41,718 bases of DNA from Nemertoderma westbladi (taxonomy: Eukaryota; Xenacoelomorpha; Nemertodermatida; Nemertodermatidae), in the NCBI GenBank assembly GCA_032718475.1, contig JAUCBJ010005473.1:1-41718 (forward strand), read 5' to 3'. This document shows, in pieces, positions 20,958 to 32,190 of this stretch. Made by a program: the position numbers and the translations under genes. Under the pieces are notes generated by a model. The model was not told the DNA's origin, searched no databases, and saw only the letters and a list, made by a program, of their open reading frames with translations. Positions within the stretch are counted from its first letter, which is position 1; each line of letters starts with the position of its first letter.

Positions 20958-22273
20958 AAACTACTACTACTAGGATCGGTATGCTGCATTGCAGCTGCAT
21001 TTTTAAGAAAGCTGTGCCGGCTTGTCTAAAAAATTGCGCCGCCACAACTCCCGATCACCCATGACATTTGCTAGATCATCCGCATCTTCAAGGCCATTGT
21101 CTTTTAAGATACGTCTCAAGAAAGTCAAGCTGTCCACCATGCTTATTCACTCCATGAGGCTGCCAAAGCACAAGATTATGCACTGGCTGGTCCTCACGGC
21201 GAAAGCAATGTCCTGCAAAGAAGGAGGCGACTTTGTTCTAGTGTCAAACTTGGGTGAACCAATGAGACACCTCCAATGTTATATAGTGTTTGGTTGGAGA
21301 TGTGTGCATTGTACTCGACACAATGAACCCGGCGTAGCATTCTTGTGAATGTGCCATCCAAAGATTTGGTGTCCTCAGCAGTTAGAGCCCAGCATGGACT
21401 CCCATAGAGGAGTACTGGAACTACTGCTGAGCTCTAAATAATCGGACCTTAAGTTTCCGATTAATTATCTTTGGCACGATTGGTCTTAATGCTCTTTGCA
21501 GCAGCCTTCCTGCAAAGGAGATATCGCCAATGGGAATATCAGGGAGTACAGACTCAGACACTTTTACTTATATAAAGTTATCAGGCAATACCCTGTCATT
21601 ATTGAGGAGCTTTTCAAAGTGAGCCTTCCAACCATTAAGGCGATCGGCTGGTGATTCACGGCTGGTTTTCCTGTTTCGAGGGTATAAAGGAACTGTTTCT
21701 GCAGCTGCTAACTTAACTGTTTCTGTGAAAGCAGTATAGCCCTCACAGTGATCTGCCGCCTCAGAGGCAAGAGCCTCATACCTGTTGCTCAGCTGTAGTG
21801 TGAAGCTGGATCTCACACTTGGCTGTTGCAACAGAGAGGACCAGTCATGCCGCGGCAAGGCAGATTTCGTTGTTCTGCTAGCACGCAGACTAAGTCTTAC
21901 CTTGGCCACAATAAGGCGGTGATCACTGGAGAAGGGTCGAAGTGTAAAAGCAATACAGTCTTGTATAGAGCTCTTGTATTTCCTACGAAACCGAATATGG
22001 TCTATCTGGGACTTGTGACCACTGGGTCCACTATGAGTCCATTGCTTTCCAGTTCGCTACTTGAACTGGGTTCCAGCCGAAAACAATCCATTTGCAGAGA
22101 TAAAATCCTGAAGATGGACGGAATTTCGGTTACCACTATCGCTATAGACTCAGCGCGGTTTAGGTGATTGATGTAGACTTGCATTAAAGTCTCCCAGGAA
22201 TGTTAAGAATGCATGCTGATCCACTCCATCAGTAGCTACTTGTAGATTGTGGTAGAAATTTTCCACCTCCTCC
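20958..22273 (-). pseudogene. LINE A copy with the RT core deleted
   Basis: Minus-strand copy of LINE A. From right to left it holds the end of the endonuclease domain (22273 to about 21900), the linker and the start of the RT (ESPADRLNGWKAHFEKLLNN; IKTNRA near 21480). It then jumps directly to the post-palm region (KVRLFRA, then RMLRRVH and GHCFRREDQPVHN at 21050-21460) and the LINE 3' end near 20958. The catalytic palm is absent. The endonuclease side ends abruptly at 22273, where a hairpin begins. The 3' end is an inverted counterpart of 9405-9905. Confidence 0.85.
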
Positions 22274-22326
22274 TCAACCTTCAACCGTCAACGTTTACAA
22301 AACGTTGACTGACGGTTGAAGGTTGA
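22274..22326. other. long hairpin at LINE breakpoint
   Basis: TCAACCTTCAACCGTCA (22274-22290) pairs perfectly with 22310-22326. A further 6 bp (ACGTTT / AAACGT) pair inside, with a 4-base TGAC bulge and a short ACA loop. It starts exactly where similarity to LINE A ends. Confidence 0.9.
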
Positions 22327-23099
22327 TTACATTTATTACAGTGCTTACAACGGTGGTAGTTGAGGCAGTTCCATTGTAATGCATGTAAGATATTTACATG
22401 GATACATCAACACTGGAATTCTGACGACATCTGTTCTGCGTTGATGTAACAGCATGTCACCTCATACATGAGTTTTAATTACCACCCCCTTATTGATTTG
22501 TTAATCCTCGCAACAATTATAGTATGACATAGAATAAGAGCTTGTGATGATGACCTAACGCAAAACTTAGTAAGCTAAGTAACAATGGCCGCAGTAAAGT
22601 GAGGAGTAAAACTGCTGGAAAAAATTAATGATATATCCCATATTACTCATTATTATTTAATGTTAATTATTTAATGTATTTATTATTTAATTGTTTAATG
22701 TTTATCATTTAATGTTTTATTATTTATTATTATTTTAACAAATTGGAAGTGCTTAACGTAGAATATAGTAGAGTGGGCTAAACGGGGAAAACGGCCATAC
22801 GCCACACTGAATTCAATGTGAAAAAAAACTTGAATTTTGTTGATTATTTTTTATGTGATGTTTGTAGAGCAGATATCGCCCAGAAGTATAGCGAGTGCCT
22901 GTCCAGTGTTATTTATCCCTGACATGAATCCATACTGAACCCTCAAAAGTTGCAGACTTTGTGTTATAACAAATCCGTTTTCAGGGTATATTTATTTAAT
23001 TGTAATTATAAATTCCTCTAACGGCTAGATTTTCAATATTATTGTTAACTATTCAATCCACTATTATAACTCCCCTATAATTCCTCTATAACAGCTAAT
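22327..23099. other. non-coding AT-rich stretch
   Basis: No gene seen. TTATTTAATGTTTA-type low-complexity sequence lies at about 22645-22740. Confidence 0.5.
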
Positions 23100-24830
23100 G
23101 TTCCGTCCGATGGGTGACGTATCTGTCCACGTTCCCAGGGCAGAGATCGAAATAGAATGACTGGTTTTCTGTATTGTCACAAATGCGTCTTTATTCCGTT
23201 AAGTAAACTATAAAATATATATAAATATTATAAAATTTATCGCGGACAGGGGCGTACCCAAGGGTGGAGGGTAGTGACTGCATGTGGCAAAATGTGGTAA
23301 TATATTATATATTTTAATATATATATTATATTTTATATTATAGTTGTAAAGTCCAGTAGTATACCGCTTACCGGATCCTAGTAACGATATATCTTACCGT
23401 AAGATCTAGTAATGTATACGGGCTCGTACAGTATCTGACAATAAATCCCAGTCCAGGGTGTCTAAATAAACAGATACAAATACGCGAACAACTACTGGCG
23501 AGGAACAGAGCCTGGTGTCTATTCTACGTACGTGAGCGGGTCTAATGCTTACGAACTAGACAAAAGGAAACCTGTCCTCTAACCGGTGAGGCAGATGTAC
23601 AGTTACAGTAACAGACCAAACTCACGGGAAAACAATCCCCGCGCAGCGAATCCTAACTATCGCTGACAGACCTAAATACCGTAACTTGCCGCGGTGTGAT
23701 TTATATGGTTTATATACGAGCTAGTGGATTAACAGACTAGCGTAACAATACTGACCGTACTAATCAGTCAAAAGGGGGGTAGTGTCTAATGTAACGATAC
23801 TGTCGCTCAGGCAAAACAACAGTCGAATAAGTAAATACTCCTCTTGCCATAAACTAAATATTAATATCCTAAATTTACAAACTACGAATAGTAAAACTGC
23901 CGTAGATCCTATCTGAGTAACCTAAAGTAGGTAACAACTAGTAGAGCTCTAAGGGTATATATGTTTTAGGGCGTGTATGTGTGTGTGTTACGAATAAAAC
24001 AATTTTGGTGTACTCCATTGTACTAGGTTTTAGTGAATTTTGACCGAAACAATACCGGGCGCTAGCTACTAAAATAAGCTAGTCGCGCTCTGTAGGGCTT
24101 AATACTTACAAATGACATCGAAGCTCTCTCCTTCCTATCCACAACTCAACCGTGCAATTACGGTGTTAGTAACAACACCCGCACAAATACCAGATTCTGG
24201 TTGTAAGATAAGAAATAGATGTTAATTGCTACCGTACGTTAGCGGATCTGGTATAAAATTTGATTCTAGAATTTTGTTGCCGCGGTGGTTAGCAGCAATA
24301 CCTATAAGTATGTGGCAAGGCGCGGTAGGATATTAATAAAACCTCCCTAGGCCAAGCATGTGCCGGTTGCAGAAATACTCCTTGCCTGATCAAGTAACGC
24401 GGGCTCAGGCAGGGGGGGTACTAATGTATAAGCTACAAAGTGAACCGGTACCGAACTGTCAGTACTACAAATCACTAAATTATGGAACATATGCTGTCTG
24501 TACCTAAAGTGTACTTGCGTACTGACGAACAGCAATAGTTCACACCTATAGGAAATACAGGTTAATCCGGGGATTTTTAGTACAGGTTCTGCCTGAATCT
24601 AAGTTATTTGATCCTAAATTTTGCGGCGTCCCGGGACGGCGTCACGCTTACCCTGATCTATAGGTCTTACGGCGGGCAATGGCGTCAAACAAAGTCTTAC
24701 CTTCCTCTGAATCGGGCGCTGCATGGCAAGGTGGAGTATTTCGAAGAGGGTGCGCGGGCTAATCTAATGTGGGCGCTAGCGTGTTGTGGACATCTTTCCC
24801 TGCGTTGCTGACGGCCTAACGGTCTAAGCA
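23100..24830. other. unexplained CpG-containing block without ORFs
   Basis: About 1.7 kb differ from their surroundings. CpG-containing words (CCGGTA, TACCGT, GCGC) are frequent, complexity is high, and the reading frames are all short. It includes a GGGGCGTACCCAAGGG phrase at about 23250, typical of transposon-derived tails, and a CCCGGG-centred palindrome (CGTCCCGGGACG, about 24628). No terminal repeats were found by eye. It may be an old LTR or DNA transposon, or a regulatory region. Confidence 0.4.
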
Positions 24831-26332
24831 GCCATCTTCCAAATGTTTGGCCATCCAAATGGTGGACAAGATGAAATATACATGGTCAAAGTATACAGTA
24901 TATTTGCGTAATTTACAAGATTTATCAAACAAATTTACGTAAGATTAACAAGAAACTAACAAATGTAATGGTAATGTGAAGCTAAGATAAGGTGTGCTAG
25001 AAGTGATAACAAGTGATAACCGAAGGCAAACCAGCCCTCATATAGCAAATCTGGGACCGACCAGTCCAACAGTTAGTATTGTTGGAAGAGTTTCGAGACA
25101 AGACAGGAGATTATAAAATCTCTACAGTCTCGACATTGTCTTAAAATATAATCGTTCAGGGCCTATCGAAATTCCATTGTTAATATGAACTCATTTCGTT
25201 CTTAGGAGCGGATTATTGCCATTGAATGGAATTTCGAACTAAGTTTCATTGTAGGCCTACGAAATAAAGTAAGAGTTGTAAATAATTATATTTCCTTTCA
25301 CACGATTATTGTTTCTGCATTATATGTGTGTCTGCACTGATGAAGAAGATGTTAATTTTCAGATAATATGCCCTCTAGCAACAGAGGAAACAGAGGAGTC
25401 ATAGACACCTATTATGGTTTAATTGTACTAATTAATTGATGATACCTGTCAATTAGGGTCTAATTAGCCTAATTATGAGGTATCACCCAGACAGTCTGGC
25501 GCCAATGACACCCAATGACACCCATAGGGTGATAATAGGGTGTCATATGACACCCAATGGGTGTTAGTGAGGTCCAATTGTCACCGAAATGCCCAAACCT
25601 CTACTACTGATGGTTTTCACAAACCTTAAGATGGAAACTATTGGTGGTTGTCCATGCAACAGTTTGACTTGGGGTTCATTTGCAAACATATTTATGCGGA
25701 AAGGGAACATGGCTTCCGCTGGGAAAGTATAGAAAAGAGATAGGATAGTGACCGAGTGTTAAACCTTGGGTGCGTAAGTGTGGCGCCGTCCCTGCCTTAC
25801 AATCGAGGCAACAGTCAAGAGAGAAATACCTTCGGATTCCTCGGGTATTATCGCACTTTGGCCGATAACTTATATATGCTCTTATATGTTAGGGTTTGTT
25901 TAGCCAATGTCCTTCCAGATCGATCAATAATCTTCCCTTCAACGCATTCAGAACGGTGTGATAAGATAGTGGCCGGTTTCCTCGAGGTTTACTGCTTACC
26001 GAGAGGATTCTAGAAGAGTTGGTATAAATCTATTTTTTCCTGCCAGTTTCTAGTAATTAATATAATATTTATGAAGTAGGTCTAATGTATTTACATATTC
26101 ATGTAAATTCTCATTTGATAATAATCAGCAATGAAATTAACATTAAAATGGAGTAACCTAGTCTCTACATAACTTACACGCGGACAAGCGAAAGGAAAAG
26201 GGCTGTTGCCAAATCATGGTAACAGTAATGTAAACAACAAATGTAACCACAATGTAACTAACAACAAAGCAGGTTTGCTAGCAAATTGAAAATTAAATTA
26301 CTTTCGAAGAAATTATGATGACAATGACTAAT
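24831..26332. other. non-coding stretch with an 18-bp palindrome
   Basis: No supported gene. The cluster at 25508-25566 contains five TGACACCC/GGGTGTCA-type words, including the perfect palindrome GGGTGTCATATGACACCC (25538-25555). The 85-codon frame at 25756-26013 has no recognisable feature. Confidence 0.55.
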
Positions 26333-27238
26333 TACTGTAGTCCATGGGCCAGCCAGCATATGGGATACTTTTTGGTAACCATCTGGAACTTATATTTTTG
26401 GGAAGACCTATCTTTTGACCACTCATTTTGATATGATAACAAATCTGAATCGGTAGCTGACTTGGTGTTATCACCGGTAGTCATAGAAATGGCAAAATAA
26501 CAAACATGCTGTAGTAGTCTAAGAACTCAATATAAATTCCTCGCGTCTTCTGAAAAAGATAGCTACTGGTCTTACAATTCTAAATGTGTCATAAAATTCT
26601 GGAATATAATTATCGTTGCCATGGGAGCGCTGCTAAATGAAAACTGTCATGTTGTAGAAAAATAGCTACCATTCTAGAAAAATATCATTATTTTAAAAAC
26701 AAATTGCCACATGTTGTTGAATATTAGTTTTGGAAAATTTTCGTATACTGAGAGCGAAACTTGTTTTGTTACAACGGTTTTATATATGGTCTGAAATCCA
26801 TGTCTGAAATATTTTTCTTTATCAACATTTTAAATCTCATTTCGCTCTGTTTCATAATTATGACTTTAACAAAATATTTAGGTCAATGAAAAGCATTCAT
26901 GATGTCACAACAATACTTTAAAATAACAAATGACATCTAAATGGCATTTCAAATACTATTCCTTCACAGGTTGCCATGACTACAGATGCAATTGAAGATA
27001 ACCCAGATACACACTATCAAACATCTGACTTGACACCTACCACAAAATACCACAAAAAACAACCACAAAAAAAATTTCTGCAAAGATGATTCCCTCGATA
27101 ATGGCATTTTTGAATACTAAATCCACTTTATTTAATAAATACTTAATTTAGATATGTAAGTATTCTTAGTTCGTATGATGTCATAAGAGGATATGGAGTA
27201 TTCTTAGTCCAGGGATGTACTCTGTGATATATTTTTGT
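26333..27238 (+). repeat. left arm of a large inverted repeat (about 0.9 kb)
   Basis: This segment is repeated in reverse complement at about 32191-33099. The landmarks are CCAGCCAGCATATGGG at the outer end, GTTGCCATGGGAGCGCTGCT in the middle and the TATATCACAGAGTACATCCC words (reverse strand) at the inner end. By eye the similarity is high with small indels throughout. A shorter third copy in this orientation lies at 33869-34314. No conserved long ORF runs through the arm. Confidence 0.9.
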
Positions 27239-27545
27239 TCTACTAGAAGCCAGCAGAGTCGTATCGTCTGTAAGTATAGCCAATTGTTCAAGACGACCAT
27301 CATTACCTAAATCTTTTACCAGTAGGATTAAATCATTTAGGTAAAAGGTGAACAAAGGACAGCTGCTCTCACCACCCCCTTGAATAACTCCCGTACATCT
27401 GAAGTGATTGCAGTGTCTCCAAGAAGAGCATAAGTTTCATGCAAACAATCAGCTGTCGCACGGAGAAAACACCCACCACATCCGTGCTGTTTAATTTTTG
27501 AAGCAAAATTAACCGATCAACTATATCGTCTACATTCCACCATAG
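27239..27545 (-). pseudogene. RT palm fragment of a third LINE type, fused to the repeat arm
   Basis: Minus-strand translation shows GGGESSCPLFTFYLNDLILL and LEQLAILTDDTTLLASS, which fit RT palm motifs B and C (catalytic TDD), with a frame change between 27355 and 27400. The frame then runs directly into the inverted-repeat arm and stops at 27143. It differs from LINE A and B. The junction with the arm at 27238 is abrupt. Confidence 0.65.
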
Positions 27546-28912
27546 CCACTAACATCTGGTGATACGAGAGAAAGTTGCCTATCACGCTCCCTATCACCCA
27601 TGACATTTGCTAGATCATCCGCATCTTCAAGGCCAGTGTCCTTTAAGATGCGTCTCAAGAAAGCCATGGGCTGTCCACCATACTTATTCACTCCATGAGG
27701 CTGCCAAAGTACAAGATTATGCACTGGATGGTCCTCACGGCGAAAGCAATGGAAAGTAATGGAAAGCCTATTCAAGGCTGTCCATGCCTTTCCCTTACGT
27801 ATTCGAAGGTCCTCAACTGACTTCCGGATCCATGATCCCAGGTAACAGAAGTCGTCCACATGCTCAAGCATACCATCCTTTAACCTTATGCTCATCCGAT
27901 CAGAGACATGCTGAGGACTTTCAAAGTTAACTGTCAAAATGTTGGTCTTTCTGGAGTTAATAAAAGACCAACACTGGAAGCAGCATGTTCTAATGAGCTG
28001 AGGAGCCGTTGGAATCCCTCTAGTGATTCTGAGAGAACTCCTAAGTCATCAGCAAAGTCTAGATCAGTTAGGTACTTGGCAGGATTTCCTCGACTTCTGG
28101 AGCCAGTAGGTGGATTCAATTATCCTTCTAAATGCCAAAATGGGCTCCATGGTCCCACGACCTTTACGGAACCCATTCTGATTTCCACGGAGTAGTCTCT
28201 CAATGGGATCCCTGATGCGATTTAATATAATTCTATTGTATAGCTTTGCAGCAATCGAGATCAATGAGATTCCCCGAAGAGAACCATAGAGTGTTAGGTT
28301 GCCCTTCTTGGGAACTGGCACCAACTTATTTGTTTTCATTTCTTGTGGGACTCTTGTTGTTCGGTACATGTCTACTATGATGGGATAGATGAGCTTTAAA
28401 CACTCAGGTATTTTAAAGACCCCAGGGGGAACACCATCCACTCCACTGGCACGATTGGTCTTAATGCTATTTGCAGCAGCCTTCACTTCTGCAAAGGAGA
28501 TATCGCCAATGGGAATATCTGCGAGTACAGACTCAGACACTTTTACTTCTATAAAGTTATCAGGCAATACCCTGTCATTATTGAGGAGCTTTTCAAAGTG
28601 GGCCTTCCAACCATTGAGGCGATCGGCTGGTGATTCAGCCTTAACCTTGGTGGTTGGTTGGCTTTTCCGACCAGTAAGCAAGTTGATCGATTTCCATGCC
28701 TGGGATGATTGCCTGCTGCCGTCAGCATCATTGATGGCATCAACCTGTTGGTTTATTAGCTCATGTAGATTAACAGAGTACTGCCTGTTCAGGGACCTAG
28801 ATGCAGCCTTAACTGTATTCTTGGCCGCTGTAGTCTGTTTGAGTCGGGACTCTTTCTGCGCCTTATATAGGTCATTTCGGCACTTCTGAATTTTGTTGTG
28901 AGTCCAGGGGTC
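27530..28912 (-). pseudogene. LINE A RT and C-terminal region, palm deleted
   Basis: From about 28912 the linker (KAQKESRLKQTTAAKN) leads into the RT: ASGVDGVPPGVF, NKLVPVPKKGN, RGISLISIAAKLYNRI and NQNGFRKGRGT. Similarity breaks near 28120. The next RT block is PAKYLTDLDFADDLGVL (about 28075), so palm motif A is missing. The C-terminal part (27530-27937) has DFCYLGSWI and KAWTALNRLS, then jumps to HCFRREDHPVHN, losing the region between them. The end differs from the other copies (no ELWRRNF-type tail). Confidence 0.88.
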
Positions 28913-30660
28913 CTTTTCCAGTTTCGAGGGTATACAGGAACTGTTTCTGCAGCTGCTAACTTAACTGCTTCTGTGAAGGCAGTATAGCCCTCACAGTGAT
29001 CTGCCGCCTCAGAGGCAAGAACCTCATACCTGTTGCTCAACTGTAGTGTGAAGCTGGATCTCACACTTGGCTGTTGCAACAGAGAGGACCAGTCATGCCG
29101 TGGCAAGGCAGATTTCGTTGTTTTGCTAGCACGCAGACTAAGTCTTACCTTTGCCACAATAAGGCGGTGATCACTGGAGAAGGCTCGAAGTGTAAATGCA
29201 TTACAGTCTTGTATAGAGCTCCTGTATTTCCTACGAAACAGAATATGGTCTATCTGGGACTTGTGACCACTGGGTCCACTATGAATCCATAGCTTTCCAG
29301 TTCGCTTCTTGAACTGGGTTCCAGCCGAAAACAATCCATTTCCAGAGATAAAATCCTGAAGATGGACGGAATTTCGGTTAACACTATTGCTATAAACCCA
29401 GGGTGATGTAGGTGATTGATGCAGACTTGCATTAAAGTCTCCCAGGAATGTTAAGAATGCATGCTGATCCACTCCATCAGTAGCTGCTTGTAGATTGTGG
29501 TAGAAATTTTCCACCTCCTCTACAGGGGCAACACTAGTTGGAGAGTAGCACACAATCAGAACCACCTTAGGAAATTTCTTAGCCAGTCTTCCAGAACATG
29601 AGAAGTGGCCACGGATGATGCGGTTAGAGATTTGGTCTATTTTGTCCAATGCTACATGTGCAGTTGGATTCATCAATAGACCAATACCACCATTGCCACT
29701 ATCATCTGCTAACGCGAGGGCGAGTCGCCAACCGCCCCCCATGTCCTTAATCTGAACCTCACCAGTTTGTCCAGTCTGCATTCGGTGCTCTTGAACACCC
29801 ACTGCGCTAAGAGAAAGCTTATCTGCCAAGGCAGTCAGCTCACCTTGTCGCATTGGGGACCCGAGTGTTAGGGTGTTTACTGAGGCTAGTCTAGTGACTT
29901 GCCTCAGATTCACCAATGGCTTTGTTGGTCGGGGTGGAACATGAGAGTAGCCTCCAACTCCAGAATCCCTCTCCCCCTCATAATCTGGCCTCCCTGGTGA
30001 CCCAGGGTTTGGGCCAGAAAGGTCATCAGGAAAGGAACTCAAAGAATTGTTGGCTGCTCTCTCTCCAGTAGGGGGTGAGACAGACAGCCGGTCAGGAGAT
30101 AACTAACGCCTGTGTTGCCGATTGTGTCCGGGAATTCCACTGGCCTCTAGTGGCCGGACCTCTGCATTGCTAATGTAATCCATAGTGGGGGTTAGGGGGT
30201 GCTTTTTGCAGAGTCAGCTCTCGGGGCAAATACCACACCCTGGTTTGCCATTCCACAGGGTGGGTGTCGCAGTGGAGTCAGATATGAGGCCCATCACCCA
30301 TATCTAATCTGGCGCACATGACCCACCATTGGCTGTGCAACTCATCTGCTAGGTCATGCCCTGTACCCCTGCTGCCAGGTGCAGGTCGCAGTGAAGTGCA
30401 CTCCGAGTGGACATGATAACACTCTACTCCTGACCAGCCCTTGGTAGATCACCATCTGCCTGGCCAGGCCATATACCCCTGCAGCCAAGTATAGGGGTCC
30501 TTAATCCAGGACCAACGGCGTCCTTATCCCAGAACGAAGGGGGCCCTAGTTACAGGACCAGATTTGCCCTAGTAAGAGGCTCTATGCAGCTACAGGAGGC
30601 ACCTCCTGTATGATGCATGGAGGTGGCAAGTTTTCTTGATCAATGACCTAGAATGAATAC
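27546..30660 (-). mobile_element. LINE A, most complete copy (APE endonuclease + RT)
   Basis: A non-LTR retrotransposon on the minus strand: 5' region (about 30655-30060), endonuclease ORF, linker, RT start and C-terminal region. It is defective. There is a frame change between the endonuclease and RT near 28915, a deletion of the RT palm around 28119, and a further deletion in the C-terminal region near 27755. The recurrent fragments elsewhere in the window belong to the same family. Confidence 0.9.
28789..30042 (-). pseudogene. LINE A endonuclease domain ORF
   Basis: The 417-codon open frame begins at ATG 30042. Residues 55-300 form an APE-like endonuclease/exonuclease/phosphatase domain. 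The family landmarks are present: RLASVNTL (start strand with Asn), VGVQEHRM (catalytic Glu), FLGDFNASL (GDFN motif), SQIDHILFRR and SSDHRLIVAK (terminal SDH). In LINEs this domain nicks target DNA to prime reverse transcription. After about residue 370 the frame departs from the family, and the continuing linker sequence lies in another frame. The N-terminal 50 residues are Pro/Gly-rich and end in NLRQVTRLAS. Catalytic residues appear intact even though the element as a whole cannot work. Confidence 0.88.
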
Positions 30661-30662
30661 CT

Positions 30663-31298
30663 GACCTGACCAGAGACTAGTCTATAGTGACTTGCCTCAG
30701 GTTCACCAATAATGGCTTGGTTGGTTGGGGTGGAACATGAGAGTAGCCTCCAATTCCAGAATCCCTCTCCCCCTCGCAATCTGGCCTCCCTGGTGACCCA
30801 GGGTTTGGTCCGGAACGGTCATCAGGAAAGGGACTCACAGAATTGAATTTTTGTCCATTCTCTCTCTTGTGTGGGGGGGGGGGGGGAGGCAAAATGTGTC
30901 AGGTACAGTAATTCCACTGGCCTATAGTGGCCGGACCTCCGAATTCTAATGTGATCCATAGTAGTCGGTTAGGGGTGTTTTTTTTGCCGAGTTAGCTCTC
31001 GTGGAACAGACCACACCCTGGTTTGCCATTCCACAGGGCGGGTGTCGCAGTTTAATCAGATATGGGGCCCATTACCCGTCCCATTACCCACTCTGAAACA
31101 CATGACCCACCATTGGCTATACAGCTCATGTCCGGTACCCCTGCTGCCAGGTGCAGGTCGCAGTGGAGTGCTCTCAAATTGGAGATGAGAGCATTCTACT
31201 CCTGACCAGCCATTAGTAGATTACCATCTTCCTGGTCAGGCCATATACCCCTGCAGCAAAGTGTATGGGTCAATAATCCAGGACCTATCGCAGAACGA
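30663..31298 (-). mobile_element. second LINE A 5' end, in tandem with the first
   Basis: This repeats the LINE A 5' region and ORF start. The minus-strand frame 30677-30892 carries PGSPGRPDCEGERDSG and GGYSHVPPQPTKP, like residues 14-45 of the 28789-30042 ORF, preceded by a GC-rich leader. A (G)n run at about 30873-30886 encodes a proline run. It ends in the 5' region near 31298, where it joins an unrelated plus-strand gene fragment. Confidence 0.8.
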
Positions 31299-31671
31299 TC
31301 TTACAGAATATAATTTACATTCTGTTGAAGAATTACAATGCGACCATGAGGAGGCTGATACTCGTGTAATGCTCCTAACTCTTCATGCAGCACAAAATGG
31401 ATCAACGGTTGTAGTTGTTGCTGCAGAAGATACAGACATAACAGTGTTACTTGTGGCGTTGTGTGATGCCTTGAAATGCCAGGTTTATCAAAAGTGTGGA
31501 TCTCTAAGTAGAATAACGTATTGTAACATAAACCCTTCCCTTAGTGCCCTATTGCAATATATGGAGAACTTTTGGAGCCAATGTGATGGAATCAACGCTA
31601 TTTTCGAAGCTGACAGTATTTCGTTTTCGGATTGTGATTTGTTTTGGATTGCGACCGTGTTAATGTTTTAG
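31299..31671 (+). pseudogene. fragment of an invertebrate 'HEEADTR' hypothetical protein
   Basis: An open frame formally starts at 31261 inside LINE A sequence, but the protein-like part starts near 31300. It has CDHEEADTRVMLLTLHAA followed by VVVAAEDTDITVLLVAL. From memory, a paired (H/Q)EEADTR ... DTD-V motif marks a family of large, mostly uncharacterised proteins that are abundant in cnidarian, mollusc and other invertebrate genomes. The acidic residues suggest a metal-dependent, possibly PIN/FEN-like nuclease fold. That fold is my inference. The fragment lacks both ends and is probably dead. Confidence 0.5.
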
Positions 31672-32190
31672 ATTGTCGAATTTCGTTGTCCATCTTAGAT
31701 TTTCGATTTTTAGTTTTAGATCTTAGTTACTTGGGAAGTCCATGGGCCGAATTTATGTATATTGTGATAACTTATGGATGGTGGTTTGGGTTGATTTGAT
31801 TTAGAAACTACCAATTAGTTAAGAGTTGCGGTTTCAAGTTGATGTTCTATGAAACTTTCAGATTCTCGATAATTTCTTATAAACTGTTATGTTATTGTTT
31901 ATTTCATAGACAAAAAAGTGTTCTAGAACAATTTTGTTTGTTATTTGTTTAACTCTCGTGGAATAAATAAGAGTATAGGATATATATATTGTATATGTAG
32001 AGCCAGTCAACGTAGGTTAAAGAATAAGCAATTAATTATTATAGGCTACTTGGAATAAGCATTCCTCTTTTAAATTACAATTCGCTAAAGAATATATAGC
32101 CTTACGCTGTGATCCATGATTTCATTTAATATATTATTTTTTTAAATAATATATTGTATAACTGCAATTAAAATGTTTTGTTTAGGACCT
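31672..32190. other. non-coding AT-rich stretch
   Basis: Nothing recognised between the HEEADTR fragment and the right arm of the inverted repeat. Confidence 0.5.

Noticed and set aside
25756-26013. 85-codon plus-strand frame
   Set aside because: Opens with GTG in the reading considered, has no recognisable motif and no splice sites. Treated as chance.
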